DNA from: JAHEAO01 sp041633555
Lineage (GTDB): Bacteria > Pseudomonadota > Alphaproteobacteria > Rhodobacterales > Rhodobacteraceae
DNA length: 64,000 bases
Assembly: GCA_041633555.1 (NCBI GenBank)
Contig: JBFKFZ010000006.1
Span: 37,652 to 101,651, forward strand
Reading direction: 5' to 3'
This document shows, piece by piece, positions 35,899 through 44,666 of this stretch (positions are counted from its first letter, which is position 1; the number at the start of each line of letters is the position of its first letter). The position numbers were made by a program, and so were the translations under genes. The notes under the pieces are model-generated. The model made no database searches. It was not told the DNA's origin and saw only the letters and a program-made list of their open reading frames with translations.

Positions 35899-37008
35899 AT
35901 GCCGAATGCCGAAGCGACACTGCTTTATTCCGACTTGCCATTACCCGACCTCGACGGGCTTCAGGATGCGCTGAACAGTGCCCTGGCGCGGCTGGGCGTT
36001 CAGGTCGAGCAGGCGCTCGACGCCACCCGTCAGCAATCGATCTATGCCGGCCGGGACTGGCAGATATCGCTGACCGCCTCGCAGGCGCCTCTGGCGGCCG
36101 AGAGTCTCCACGGCGCGATGGATTCGATCCTGTCGCAAAGCATGATGAGCGAATTGGCAGATATTCTGCGCCAGCATGCCGGTCAAGCAATCGTCGCTGT
36201 CACGCCATTCGGCCAGCCATCGTCCCCTGCCACCCGGTTGGCAGCGCTGCGGGTCGCCCATGCCGCGACATCTGTGCTGGCGGCAGCCGGGCAGCCTGCC
36301 GCCATATTCTGGCATTCTGCGCATCAGCTCGTCACCGGCGGGCAATATGCCCAGATGAGTCCGGACCCGACCCCCTGGACGCTGTTTGCCAGGGCCAAGC
36401 GGTCCAGATCGCGATCGCCCGGTCGGATCAGCCTGCGGATCGACAATGCGACGGATTTCATCGGCCGCCCGATCTTTTTCCCCGAGACCACGCTGCCCGT
36501 CGATCAGGCCTGTGCCGCCGCGCTCGCCTTTCTGCGCCATGCCGTGGAAACCGGGGCGCCCATTCCCGACGGTCACAGTTTCGGGCCGGAGGGGGGCTAT
36601 CTGGTGAAGGTCACCCATGCCACCGCGACCGAGGCGCGGCCCATGGGCAGCTTCATCCTGCGTTCCCTAGCCTCCGGCAAGGGTTCCGGACCCGATTCGG
36701 AAACGGCGCTGCCGCTTCCCGAAGTCTTGCGGCTTTCGGACGAACTGGTGCTGGACCAGACCCGCGAACGCACGCGAAGCTTCGCCATCAGTTTTCTGAT
36801 GCTGGTGCTGCTCCCGCCTGTGGGGCTTTTCCTTTTGTTCATGAACGGGCTGGCACGACCGAATGCCGCCCGAACCGGGCTGATCGCGATGACGGCACTG
36901 GCCATCGCGATGGTGCTTGGCGCATATGTCTTTCTGAACAGGGGCTGGCAGGAAACTGCCTCCTTGCATCGGCCGCTCAACATCGAGGTCAAGCCTCTGG
37001 CCGACTAG
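35899..37008 (+). CDS. Membrane protein with DUF4261-like N-terminal domain
   Basis: A 369-residue protein. The cytoplasmic part (about 1-290) includes QAIVAVTPFGQPSSPATRL and ILAFWHS-like AAIFWHSAHQLVTGGQY, resembling DUF4261 domains. The C-terminus has two membrane segments (about 296-315, SFLMLVLLPPVGLFLLFMNG, and 323-345). The function is unknown and the DUF4261 match is a by-eye resemblance. The start at 35899 gives MPNAEATLLYSDLPLPDLDG; the upstream open frame overlaps the glnA tail region and lacks similarity. It ends with a 4-bp convergent overlap with the DUF3445 gene. Confidence 0.7.
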   Translation: MPNAEATLLYSDLPLPDLDGLQDALNSALARLGVQVEQALDATRQQSIYAGRDWQISLTASQAPLAAESLHGAMDSILSQSMMSELADILRQHAGQAIVAVTPFGQPSSPATRLAALRVAHAATSVLAAAGQPAAIFWHSAHQLVTGGQYAQMSPDPTPWTLFARAKRSRSRSPGRISLRIDNATDFIGRPIFFPETTLPVDQACAAALAFLRHAVETGAPIPDGHSFGPEGGYLVKVTHATATEARPMGSFILRSLASGKGSGPDSETALPLPEVLRLSDELVLDQTRERTRSFAISFLMLVLLPPVGLFLLFMNGLARPNAARTGLIAMTALAIAMVLGAYVFLNRGWQETASLHRPLNIEVKPLAD

Positions 37009-37793
37009 CGGTGACCTCGTACCCGGTCGAGGGTTTCAGCCTGCTCGCGCGTAAGGCTTTCGGCCCGCACCATCACCGTGTGGATCGAAAAGAGCACCGC
37101 CCCGCTTTCAGGCAGGCGCAACAGGCATTGCCGTTCCGAGCGGATGAACGGGGCGGGGTGGGCTGCTGGCGTGCGCGCATCGGCCTCGCTTCGCGGTGCG
37201 AACAAAGTCGGCTTATCCCAGAAATGCGCATTGGCCCGCCAGAGCGGGCGTTCGGGCCGGATCGCATCGAACAGGCGCTGCACGCGGCGCGCAATATTCT
37301 CGTCATAGGACGGAACGGGGCCGTGAATCCCGATCAGCGGCCGCATGAATTTCTCGGCCAGCATCCAGCCTGCCGGAAAACACAAAACAGCAGCGGTCAG
37401 TAAGTACTCGGCCCCGACCAGCTGCATGATGCAAAGATCCTCCTGAACCAGTCGCCCGGCCACCGCCAACGGGTCGGAACGATCCAATGCAACAACCATG
37501 CCGTCGGGGCGCGTTATTGCGCCTTCGTCCACCTTGAAGCCCGGCAGTCTGGTCACGGGGTCCAGCACCCTATCGAGCACCTCCTGGGATGCCTTTACCG
37601 CATCGGGGTGGATCCGGATCACCTCGTCGCGGCGGTCCCGGATCAGCCCATCGCGCAGTGTCATCTGGCCCGCATAGGCCTCGTCGATCACGATCCAGTC
37701 GGCAGGATCCAGCGGCAGAACCCCCGGCAGCCGCGACAGACGCGGATCGGACCACGGCGAAACCGGTAGCGAAGATTGCAGGATATCGGTCAT
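37005..37793 (-). CDS. DUF3445 (heme-dependent oxidative N-demethylase family) protein
   Basis: A 262-residue protein of the DUF3445 family. Motifs are GVLPLDPADWIVIDEAYAGQM, LVQEDLCIMQ, LTAAVLCFPAGWMLAEKFMR and IHGPVPSYDENIARRVQRLF, then RSERQCLLRLP and FSIHTVMV. Characterised relatives are heme-binding oxygenase subunits that demethylate dimethylamine-type substrates. Many Rhodobacteraceae carry a stand-alone copy of unknown substrate, as here. It is divergent from dddP, with 121 bp between the starts. Confidence 0.87.
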   Translation of the reverse strand: MTDILQSSLPVSPWSDPRLSRLPGVLPLDPADWIVIDEAYAGQMTLRDGLIRDRRDEVIRIHPDAVKASQEVLDRVLDPVTRLPGFKVDEGAITRPDGMVVALDRSDPLAVAGRLVQEDLCIMQLVGAEYLLTAAVLCFPAGWMLAEKFMRPLIGIHGPVPSYDENIARRVQRLFDAIRPERPLWRANAHFWDKPTLFAPRSEADARTPAAHPAPFIRSERQCLLRLPESGAVLFSIHTVMVRAESLTREQAETLDRVRGHR

Positions 37794-37914
37794 CGGGACA
37801 CCCTATCGCTGCGCGCCGGCGGATCGAAGTCGAAAACGACGACATTTCCTGTCGGAATCAGGCACGACTCGGGGGCCGGTTCGCACGATCTTGGCCTGAA
37901 ATGGAGGCTGGCTC

Positions 37915-39243
37915 ATGAACAGGTACTACCGCGACACCCGCAAGATCGACCCGACCCGTGGACCTACTCTGGGCGACGGCACACCGAATGATGCCGACAG
38001 GATCGAGATCGGACCGACCCAGCTAGCCTTCCGCGAATGGGAAGCCGCCGGTCTGGTCCTGCCAAATCTTGACCGGATGCGGGAGTTTCGCTGGAAACGG
38101 CTGACTCAGTCAGTGGTCGATCGCAACTATGGCGGCGTGCTGATGTTCGACCCGCTGAACATCCGCTACGCCACCGATTCCACCAACATGCAGCTCTGGA
38201 ACGCGCACAACCCGTTTCGCGCGGTTCTGGTTTGTGCTGACGGCTACATGGTGATCTGGGACTACAAGAACTCGCCATTTCTATCGACTTTCAACCCGCT
38301 GGTGCGTGAGCAGCGCTCCGGCGCGTCGATGTATTATTTCGGAACAGGCGACCGCAGCGCCGACGCTGCCACCAGCTTTGTCGCCGAGGTCAAGGACCTG
38401 ATCCTGAAGCATGGCGGCGGCAACATGCGGCTTGGCGTGGACAAGATCCAGATCCACGGCTTCCGCGCGCTCGAGGCGGCGGGCATCCATGTAAAGGACG
38501 GGGAGGAACTGACCGAGCGCACCCGCGCGATCAAGGGACCGGATGAGATCCTCGCCATGCGCTGCGCCAGCCATGCCTGCGAGATTGCGGTCGCGGAAAT
38601 GGAAGCGGCCTGTCAGCCCGGCCGGTCAGAGGATGACATCTGGGCGGTGCTGCATGCCGAAAATATCAAGCGTGGCGGCGAATGGATCGAAACCCGTCTG
38701 CTGTCCTCCGGACCCCGTACCAACCCATGGTTTCAGGAATGCGGGCCACGCATCGTGCAGGAGAACGAGATCGTCGCCTTCGACACCGACCTTATCGGCA
38801 GCTACGGCATCTGCATCGATATCAGCCGGACCTGGTGGGTTGGCGACGGCGCCCCCCGCCCCGACATGATCGAGGCGATGCAGCTTGCGCATGAGCACAT
38901 CATGACCAACATGCAGATGCTGAAGCCCGGCGCCGCGATCCGAGACCTGACCTTCAACACCCATGTCTTGCCCGAGAAATACCAGAAGCAAAAGTACGGC
39001 TGCCATATGCATGGCGTCGGGCTTTGTGACGAGTGGCCGCATATCGGCTATCCCGACCAGTATGTCGAAGGCGCCTTCGACCATCACCTAGAGGCCGGCA
39101 TGACGCTCTGCGTCGAGGCACTGGTCAGCCCCGAAGGCGGAGATTTCTCGATCAAGCTCGAAGATCAGGTGCTGATCACCGAGACGGGCTTTGAAAACCT
39201 GACGAAATATCCCTTCGACGCGCGGTTGATGGGCCTTAGCTGA
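37915..39243 (+). CDS. dddP: Dimethylsulfoniopropionate (DMSP) lyase DddP
   Basis: A 442-residue metal-dependent lyase of the M24 (creatinase/aminopeptidase P) fold that splits DMSP into dimethyl sulfide and acrylate. It has the diagnostic roseobacter stretches DPLNIRYATDSTNMQLWN and GGEWIETRLLSSGPRTNPWF. The metal ligands are Asp290 and Asp292 (FDTDLIG), Asp302 (CIDIS), His366 (MHGVGLCDEWP), Glu401 (LCVEA) and Glu416 (KLEDQ). These fall at a constant offset of -5 from the ligands I recall for Ruegeria DddP, and Asp372 falls at its catalytic Asp377. GGAGG lies 7 bases before the ATG. Confidence 0.95.
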   Translation: MNRYYRDTRKIDPTRGPTLGDGTPNDADRIEIGPTQLAFREWEAAGLVLPNLDRMREFRWKRLTQSVVDRNYGGVLMFDPLNIRYATDSTNMQLWNAHNPFRAVLVCADGYMVIWDYKNSPFLSTFNPLVREQRSGASMYYFGTGDRSADAATSFVAEVKDLILKHGGGNMRLGVDKIQIHGFRALEAAGIHVKDGEELTERTRAIKGPDEILAMRCASHACEIAVAEMEAACQPGRSEDDIWAVLHAENIKRGGEWIETRLLSSGPRTNPWFQECGPRIVQENEIVAFDTDLIGSYGICIDISRTWWVGDGAPRPDMIEAMQLAHEHIMTNMQMLKPGAAIRDLTFNTHVLPEKYQKQKYGCHMHGVGLCDEWPHIGYPDQYVEGAFDHHLEAGMTLCVEALVSPEGGDFSIKLEDQVLITETGFENLTKYPFDARLMGLS

Positions 39244-39244
39244 G

Positions 39245-40177
39245 TCACTGGTCGGGCGTTCCCAGACCGAACCGCGCCACGATCCCGAGATGGTCTGAGC
39301 CAACCGCCGGCCGCAGTTCCGCTCTGCCGTTGGTTCCGGTCGGCAGGAAGATATGGTCGATGGGCAGCGGCAGCAACGGACCTGAAGGCACGTAGGTGCC
39401 GAAAGCAGGCTTTACGCGCTCGGCCCGGGCTGCCTCTGCAATCATCTGCACACTGCTGGCCCATGGCACCATGTTGAAATCGCCCCCGATCATCATCGGT
39501 CCTTTCAGGCTGCCGAGGAGATCGGCAATTCGCGCGGCTTGTTCGATCTGGTCCGCGGGATAGGGCCAACCCAGATGGATTGACACCAGCCACGGCTGAC
39601 CTCCGTCTGGAAGGCGCACCTGCGCCGCGGCAAGTTTGATCGCTGCCTTGTCTTCTCGTTCTTCGACTGGGCAAATCCGGGTTTCAGGAAGCAGAGGAAA
39701 TCGGCTGAGGAGTCCAATCGTTGTTTGCGAACCTTCACCGCAAATCAGCTTGTGCTCGTAAGCATCAAGAAGCCGGCCCAGCCACTTTCGGTCATGTGAT
39801 GTTATTTCCTGCAACGTGACGAAGTCTGGATCGAGCGACAGGATCTCCTCCATCACTTCCATCCGGGACCATTGCTTCCGGAAGAGGTTCTTTTGGTAGA
39901 GCGTATAGCTACCTGCCTCTCCTGCTGATACTCCTGTAAAATTAGCAACAATCGGAACCCCAGCCCACATTGCCGCTGCGGAACAGACAACCGCCAGCCA
40001 GCGCCCGCCCGCGGCCCAAATGCCAACCGCGCCGGCAAGAACGGCGGCCGCGAGTTGCAGCCGGAACACCGCGACCGAGTCGCCAACAGGATGGACCGAC
40101 CCCAGATAGCTGATCGCCAGAAGCATCAAGGCCTGCAAGGTCAATGTCGCCAATACTATTAGAACGCCCCTTTTCAC
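39245..40177 (-). CDS. Membrane-anchored endonuclease/exonuclease/phosphatase family protein
   Basis: A 310-residue protein. Two or three N-terminal membrane segments (about 7-90) place the C-terminal EEP domain (about 95-305) on the outer face or close to the membrane. EEP motifs are FVTLQEITS (metal Glu), VSIHLGWPYP, IGGDFNMVPW (Asp-x-Asn) and GSDHLGIVARF (catalytic Asp-His). Substrates of such proteins include nucleic acids and phospholipid head groups; nothing here tells which. It is convergent with dddP, with 1 bp between the stops. Confidence 0.9.
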   Translation of the reverse strand: MKRGVLIVLATLTLQALMLLAISYLGSVHPVGDSVAVFRLQLAAAVLAGAVGIWAAGGRWLAVVCSAAAMWAGVPIVANFTGVSAGEAGSYTLYQKNLFRKQWSRMEVMEEILSLDPDFVTLQEITSHDRKWLGRLLDAYEHKLICGEGSQTTIGLLSRFPLLPETRICPVEEREDKAAIKLAAAQVRLPDGGQPWLVSIHLGWPYPADQIEQAARIADLLGSLKGPMMIGGDFNMVPWASSVQMIAEAARAERVKPAFGTYVPSGPLLPLPIDHIFLPTGTNGRAELRPAVGSDHLGIVARFGLGTPDQ

Positions 40178-40371
40178 CTGCTAAACTTCTCGACCGGCAT
40201 CTCTACTGCTCCAGTGTACCTGTGGCCCTCGCCTAACATGACGCCCACGATCCTTCAAAGAGTGCTTGGCTGTTGCTCCGCGGGTTCACCAAGGCGTGAC
40301 ACTGATGCACTAAGTCTTGCGATGGCACATCTGACAAACCAAGCTCGACCTTGTCAGATCAGGAGCGTCTC

Positions 40372-41586
40372 ATGCCAACAGAACGCATCACATTCACCGG
40401 TCATGACGGCGGCGAGCTTGCGGCCCGGCTCGATCTGCCGGACGGACCACATATTGGCACCGCGCTTTTCGCGCATTGCTTCACCTGCTCCAAGGACATC
40501 CCGGCGGCCCGACGTATCGCCGCTCGACTGGCCGCAATGGGGATCGCCGTTTTGCGCTTTGATTTCACCGGACTGGGGCATTCGGCTGGCGAGTTCGAGA
40601 ACACAACTTTCACCACCAATGTCGACGACGTGGTTGCGGCTTGCGGATACCTGTCATCGCGCGACATGCCGCCAGGCCTTCTGGTCGGCCATTCGCTTGG
40701 CGGCGCTGCCGTTCTGCTTGCCGCTGGCCGGCTGCCAGGCGTCAAGGCCGTTGCCACCATCGGCGCGCCGTTCGACCCAAGCCATGTGAGCCACAATTTT
40801 GCCGATGAGTTACCGAAGATCAAAGCCGAGGGCATTGCCGAAGTTCAGCTTGCCGGCCGCCCCTTCCGCATCAGCCAAAGCTTCATAGAGGATATCTCGG
40901 CCGCAAATCTGCAACCGGCCATCAAGGGTCTCAGACGCGCGCTGCTGATCCTGCACGCGCCGCGGGACGAAACCGTTTCGATCGACAATGCAGCCCAGAT
41001 TTTCATGGCCGCCAAACATCCCAAGAGCTTCGTTACACTCGACGATGCCGATCATCTGATAACAAGGCCCGAAGATGCCGAATATGCCGCAGAGGTCATC
41101 ACGGCCTGGGCCGGTCGCTATCTGGACATCCGCCAGCCCGCACCTCCGAAGGGCGCGCCTGAAGGAGTTGTACGAGTGTCCGAGGCCGATCCGAACGGCT
41201 TTCTTCAGGACGTGAACTCCGGCTCCCGTCACCATGTCCTCGCCGACGAGCCCGAGGCGTTTGGTGGCACCAATCGCGGCATGACGCCTTATGGCTTTCT
41301 TGCCGCCGGACTGGGGGCCTGCACGTCCATGACGATCCGGATTTACGCACGGCGCAAAAAATGGCCGTTGAGCCATGTCAGTGTCGACGTCACGCATGAC
41401 AAGGTGCATGCACAGGATGCCGAGACCGATGGCGAGGCCAAGGCGGATCATTTCTTTCGAAAGATCCGGCTTGAGGGCGATCTGGACGAAGACCAGCGCA
41501 CGCGGCTGTTGGAGATCGCCAACAAATGCCCGGTTCACAGGACGCTGGAACAAAGTTCGGTAGTGAAGACCGAACTCATCGAGTGA
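40372..41586 (+). CDS. Alpha/beta hydrolase-OsmC fusion protein
   Basis: A 404-residue two-domain protein. The N-terminal alpha/beta hydrolase (about 1-250) has the nucleophile elbow GHSLGG and a C-terminal DADHLI with a candidate catalytic His. The C-terminal OsmC/Ohr-like domain (about 270-400) has GGTNRGMTPYGFLAAGLGACTS and KCPVHRTLE, with the two redox cysteines. This fusion is known in many proteobacteria; OsmC domains reduce organic peroxides. The start at 40372 has GGAG 6 bases ahead and is preferred over a TTG at 40351. Confidence 0.92.
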   Translation: MPTERITFTGHDGGELAARLDLPDGPHIGTALFAHCFTCSKDIPAARRIAARLAAMGIAVLRFDFTGLGHSAGEFENTTFTTNVDDVVAACGYLSSRDMPPGLLVGHSLGGAAVLLAAGRLPGVKAVATIGAPFDPSHVSHNFADELPKIKAEGIAEVQLAGRPFRISQSFIEDISAANLQPAIKGLRRALLILHAPRDETVSIDNAAQIFMAAKHPKSFVTLDDADHLITRPEDAEYAAEVITAWAGRYLDIRQPAPPKGAPEGVVRVSEADPNGFLQDVNSGSRHHVLADEPEAFGGTNRGMTPYGFLAAGLGACTSMTIRIYARRKKWPLSHVSVDVTHDKVHAQDAETDGEAKADHFFRKIRLEGDLDEDQRTRLLEIANKCPVHRTLEQSSVVKTELIE

Positions 41587-41741
41587 GTCCTCGCGCCTAG
41601 GGCTTTGTTGTCAGGCGGCGGCGGCCCGACGAAGATCTTCGACGATTTTGGTTTCAATCGACATCACGCCGAGTGTTCAGCAGTCGCCGTATTCAGCGGC
41701 AGTTCCGCCGCCAAAAGGAAACGGATTCGGGTGCCGAAGTC

Positions 41742-41768
41742 AAAAGAGGCGGCACAATCGGTGCCGCC
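41742..41768 (-). terminator. Rho-independent terminator of bioY
   Basis: Read on the minus strand, an 8-bp perfect stem GGCGGCAC / GTGCCGCC with a 5-base loop is followed by TCTTTTG. It lies 27 bases after the bioY stop. Confidence 0.75.
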
Positions 41769-41794
41769 CCAAGATTATTCCGATTGTTGGATCG

Positions 41795-42436
41795 CTAGGC
41801 GCGGGCTTTGCCCACCAGCTTCCAGACTGCCGGCAGCAGCAAGGCTGCAAGCGCCAGTTTCATTACGTCGCCGATCAGATAGGGGGTGATGCCCCAGGCC
41901 ATGGTCTGATCCCAGAGCGAGCCATAGGTCGCCACGTCAAGCTTGCCCGTCGATCCGATCCAGTAGGACAACCAGGCCAGCCCCGGCACATAAAGGATCG
42001 CATTGCCGATCAGCATCGCGCCCGCCATCAGGACAACCGAGCGGTCCCAGCCGCGCTGCGCCAGAAGACCCAGTGCCAGCGTCGCCAGCACATAGCCGAA
42101 CAGGTAACCACCGGTCGACCCCATCATGTAGGAGATGCCGTTCAATTCGGCGGTGGAACTCGCGAACACGTCAAAGCCGAGCGCACCGATCAGCATGTAA
42201 CCAAGGATCGTGGTCAGCCCCAATCGCGGTCCGTAGGCTGCGCCGATCGTCAGCACCGCGAAAGTGCCCAGATTCACCGGCACAGGCGACGGCGGCACCA
42301 TCACCTTGATCTGCGCTGCAATCGTCAGCAGCACGATACCCGCGATCACCAGAACCGTCTGCTTGATCCGCAGCGCCGTGCCGGCCCTCGGACCGATGGC
42401 TTCCGCCAGAACGCGATCCGTCATTGAAACGCTCAT
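41795..42436 (-). CDS. bioY: Biotin transporter BioY
   Basis: A 213-residue S-component of the biotin ECF transporter with about six membrane helices. It has the family stretches AAQIKVMVPPSPVPVNLGTFAVL and GSTGGYLFGYVLATLALGLL. No bioM or bioN genes lie beside it, so it may work alone, as some solitary BioY proteins do, or use shared ECF parts. AGAAGGG lies just ahead of the ATG. No BioR-like operator was seen upstream. Confidence 0.93.
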   Translation of the reverse strand: MSVSMTDRVLAEAIGPRAGTALRIKQTVLVIAGIVLLTIAAQIKVMVPPSPVPVNLGTFAVLTIGAAYGPRLGLTTILGYMLIGALGFDVFASSTAELNGISYMMGSTGGYLFGYVLATLALGLLAQRGWDRSVVLMAGAMLIGNAILYVPGLAWLSYWIGSTGKLDVATYGSLWDQTMAWGITPYLIGDVMKLALAALLLPAVWKLVGKARA

Positions 42437-42512
42437 GTCCCTTCTCTCCTGTCAAATCCTCGTTGCCCGCGTTTCTGCACCAGCGCTGCGCGCCGCGCAA
42501 GGGCCAGCGGGG

Positions 42513-42941
42513 TCAGCGGGCATAGCGCGAATGCATCACATAGTCCTTGCGCGGCCCGGTAACGCGCCATTCCGCCGTCCAGAGCGGCCAGGTCGAGAAG
42601 TCGTAGCTGACATGGTATCTATCGGGTTCGCAAAGATGCGTCGCCTCGGCGCGCGCGGTGCGCAGCGGGAAGCCATGAAACGGACGCCCATCGGAAAACC
42701 GGATCGCCACCCACTCGGCTTGTTCCTGCCACACATAGCGCTGTGTCGCCGTAAGCGGCAACTGGCCGGGGATCATCAGCGTCCCGGTTTCGGTATAAAC
42801 AAGCCGCAGGCCTGATCGCGCCAAGACTGCCTCTCCCCGCAGCCGCATCGGCCCGCGCGTGGCATCGTCGATCTGTCGGTCGAGTTGCCAGACCCCTTCG
42901 AATTGCGCCATCGAATGCGGCAGGGCCAGCGTTTCAGTCAT
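42513..42941 (-). CDS. DUF6314 family protein
   Basis: A 142-residue soluble protein with the family pattern FEGVWQLDRQI ... YVWQEQAEWVAIRFSDGRPFHGF ... CEPDRYHVSYDF ... VTGPRKDYVMHSRY, a lipocalin-like small beta barrel. The function is unknown. The start at 42941 (MTETLALPHSMAQFEG) was picked over one 15 codons upstream that adds an unrelated stretch. It lies 76 bp upstream of bioY on the same strand and may share its transcript. Confidence 0.82.
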   Translation of the reverse strand: MTETLALPHSMAQFEGVWQLDRQIDDATRGPMRLRGEAVLARSGLRLVYTETGTLMIPGQLPLTATQRYVWQEQAEWVAIRFSDGRPFHGFPLRTARAEATHLCEPDRYHVSYDFSTWPLWTAEWRVTGPRKDYVMHSRYAR

Positions 42942-43070
42942 CGCACCCCCGGGCAGCCAGGTTGCCGCCAGGCAATCGAACCCCATACCATGCGACCAGC
43001 CTTCCCTTGTGACCCGACGCCGGCCAGTCTATGACCACGCCGAACCGCTTGCAAACACGAAGGCGACACG

Positions 43071-44378
43071 ATGATCCCCCGATATTCCCGCCCCGAAATG
43101 GTCGCCATCTGGTCGCCTGAGACCAAGTTCCGCATCTGGTTCGAGATTGAGGCGCATGCCTGCGACGCGATGGCTGATCTGGGCGTGATCCCGCGCGAGA
43201 ATGCCGCTGCCGTCTGGAAGGCCAAGGATACCGAGTTCGACGTCGCCCGAATCGACGAGATCGAGGCCGTCACCAAGCACGATGTCATCGCCTTCCTCAC
43301 CCATCTTTCCGAAATCGTCGGCGCGGACGATGCGCGGTTCGTGCACCAGGGTATGACCTCTTCGGATGTTCTGGACACAACCCTCAACATCCAGCTGGTC
43401 CGGGCCGCCGACATCCTGCTGGCCGATATCGACAAGCTTCTCGCCGCTCTCAAGCGACGTGCGCTGGAGCATAAGGGCACCGTTCGCATCGGCCGCAGCC
43501 ATGGGATCCATGCCGAGCCCACCACGATGGGCCTGACATTCGCGCGATTCTATGCCGAGATGGACCGCAGCAAGAACCGGCTGGAAAAGGCTCGATGGGA
43601 GGTCGCAACAGGCGCGATTTCGGGCGCCGTGGGCACCTTCGCAAATATCGACCCGGCGGTCGAGGAGCATGTCTGCGCCAAACTTGACCTGCGTCCCGAA
43701 CCGATTTCGACGCAAGTCATTCCCCGCGATCGCCATGCGATGTTCTTCGCTACGCTCGGGGTCATCGCCGCGTCGATCGAGAATATCGCGACCGAGATCC
43801 GCCACATGCAGCGCACCGAGGTGCTGGAGGCCGAGGAGTTCTTCTCGCCCGGGCAGAAGGGCTCCAGCGCGATGCCGCACAAGCGCAACCCGGTCCTGAC
43901 CGAGAACCTCACCGGCCTTGCGCGTCTGGTGCGCAGCGCCGTCGTGCCGGCGCTTGAGAATGTGACGCTCTGGCATGAGCGCGACATCAGCCATTCGAGT
44001 GTGGAACGCGGCATCGGTCCAGATGCCACCGTGACGCTCGATTTCGCACTGAACCGGCTGGCGGATGTCATCGACAAGCTGGTCGTCTACCCTGACGCAA
44101 TGCTGTCCAACATGAACAAGTTCCGCGGCCTCGTGATGAGCCAGCGCGTACTGCTGGCATTGACCCAGAACGGGGTCAGCCGCGAGGATGCCTATCGCCT
44201 CGTTCAGCGCAACGCGATGAAGGTTTGGGAACAGGGCAAGGACTTCAAGACCGAACTTTTGGCCGACACTGAAGTCACTGCCGCACTGACCCCGGCCGAG
44301 ATCGAGGAGAAATTCGACCTCGGCTACCATACCAAGCATGTCGACACGATCTTCGAGCGTGTCTTCGGCAAAAGCTGA
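43071..44378 (+). CDS. purB: Adenylosuccinate lyase
   Basis: A 435-residue enzyme of purine synthesis that removes fumarate from SAICAR and adenylosuccinate. It has the family opening MIPRYSRPEMVAIWS, the TSSDVLDT and HGIHAEPTTMG blocks, and the signature loop GSSAMPHKRNPV with the catalytic serine. The length is normal for the Bacillus-type PurB found in alphaproteobacteria. Confidence 0.98.
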   Translation: MIPRYSRPEMVAIWSPETKFRIWFEIEAHACDAMADLGVIPRENAAAVWKAKDTEFDVARIDEIEAVTKHDVIAFLTHLSEIVGADDARFVHQGMTSSDVLDTTLNIQLVRAADILLADIDKLLAALKRRALEHKGTVRIGRSHGIHAEPTTMGLTFARFYAEMDRSKNRLEKARWEVATGAISGAVGTFANIDPAVEEHVCAKLDLRPEPISTQVIPRDRHAMFFATLGVIAASIENIATEIRHMQRTEVLEAEEFFSPGQKGSSAMPHKRNPVLTENLTGLARLVRSAVVPALENVTLWHERDISHSSVERGIGPDATVTLDFALNRLADVIDKLVVYPDAMLSNMNKFRGLVMSQRVLLALTQNGVSREDAYRLVQRNAMKVWEQGKDFKTELLADTEVTAALTPAEIEEKFDLGYHTKHVDTIFERVFGKS

Positions 44379-44435
44379 CGCTAGGGTTTCGCCAAAAACC
44401 GTGCTAGGATTGCGCATCCCTGAACGGAGGAGCCA

Positions 44436-44597
44436 ATGAAGACCCTCGCGATTCTGACTTCCCTGGTGCTGGCCAGTGTGCCGACACTTGCCTTCGCCAT
44501 CTGCACCGGCCACGAGGAACGGTCGGCCAGTTCCTGCACGGAAGGCTTTGTCTGGGACAGCAGCGCCCAGGCCTGCGTGGAAAAAACCACCAGCTAG
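44436..44597 (+). CDS. Small secreted cysteine-containing protein
   Basis: A 53-residue product with a clear signal peptide (MKTLAILTSLVLASVPTLAFA) and a mature part of about 32 residues with three cysteines (ICTGHEE, SSCTEG, QACVEK). GGAGG lies 5 bases before the ATG. It is too small to identify; similar short periplasmic proteins occur downstream of purB in Rhodobacteraceae. Function unknown. Confidence 0.65.
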   Translation: MKTLAILTSLVLASVPTLAFAICTGHEERSASSCTEGFVWDSSAQACVEKTTS

Positions 44598-44666
44598 CCG
44601 GAATTCAGCCCACAGGTCACGGCCTGTTAACCGAAGATGTGACATCAACCTTCTGACGACTTCAGA

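Noticed and set aside
35793..37403. 536-codon plus-strand frame spanning the DUF4261-like and DUF3445 genes
   Set aside because: It crosses two better supported genes on opposite strands and has an Arg/Ala/Gly-rich spurious composition.
41587..41741. Possible insertion-sequence end (GGGCTTTGTTG) and a 17-codon minus frame downstream of bioY
   Set aside because: No transposase remnant or matching inverted end was found nearby.
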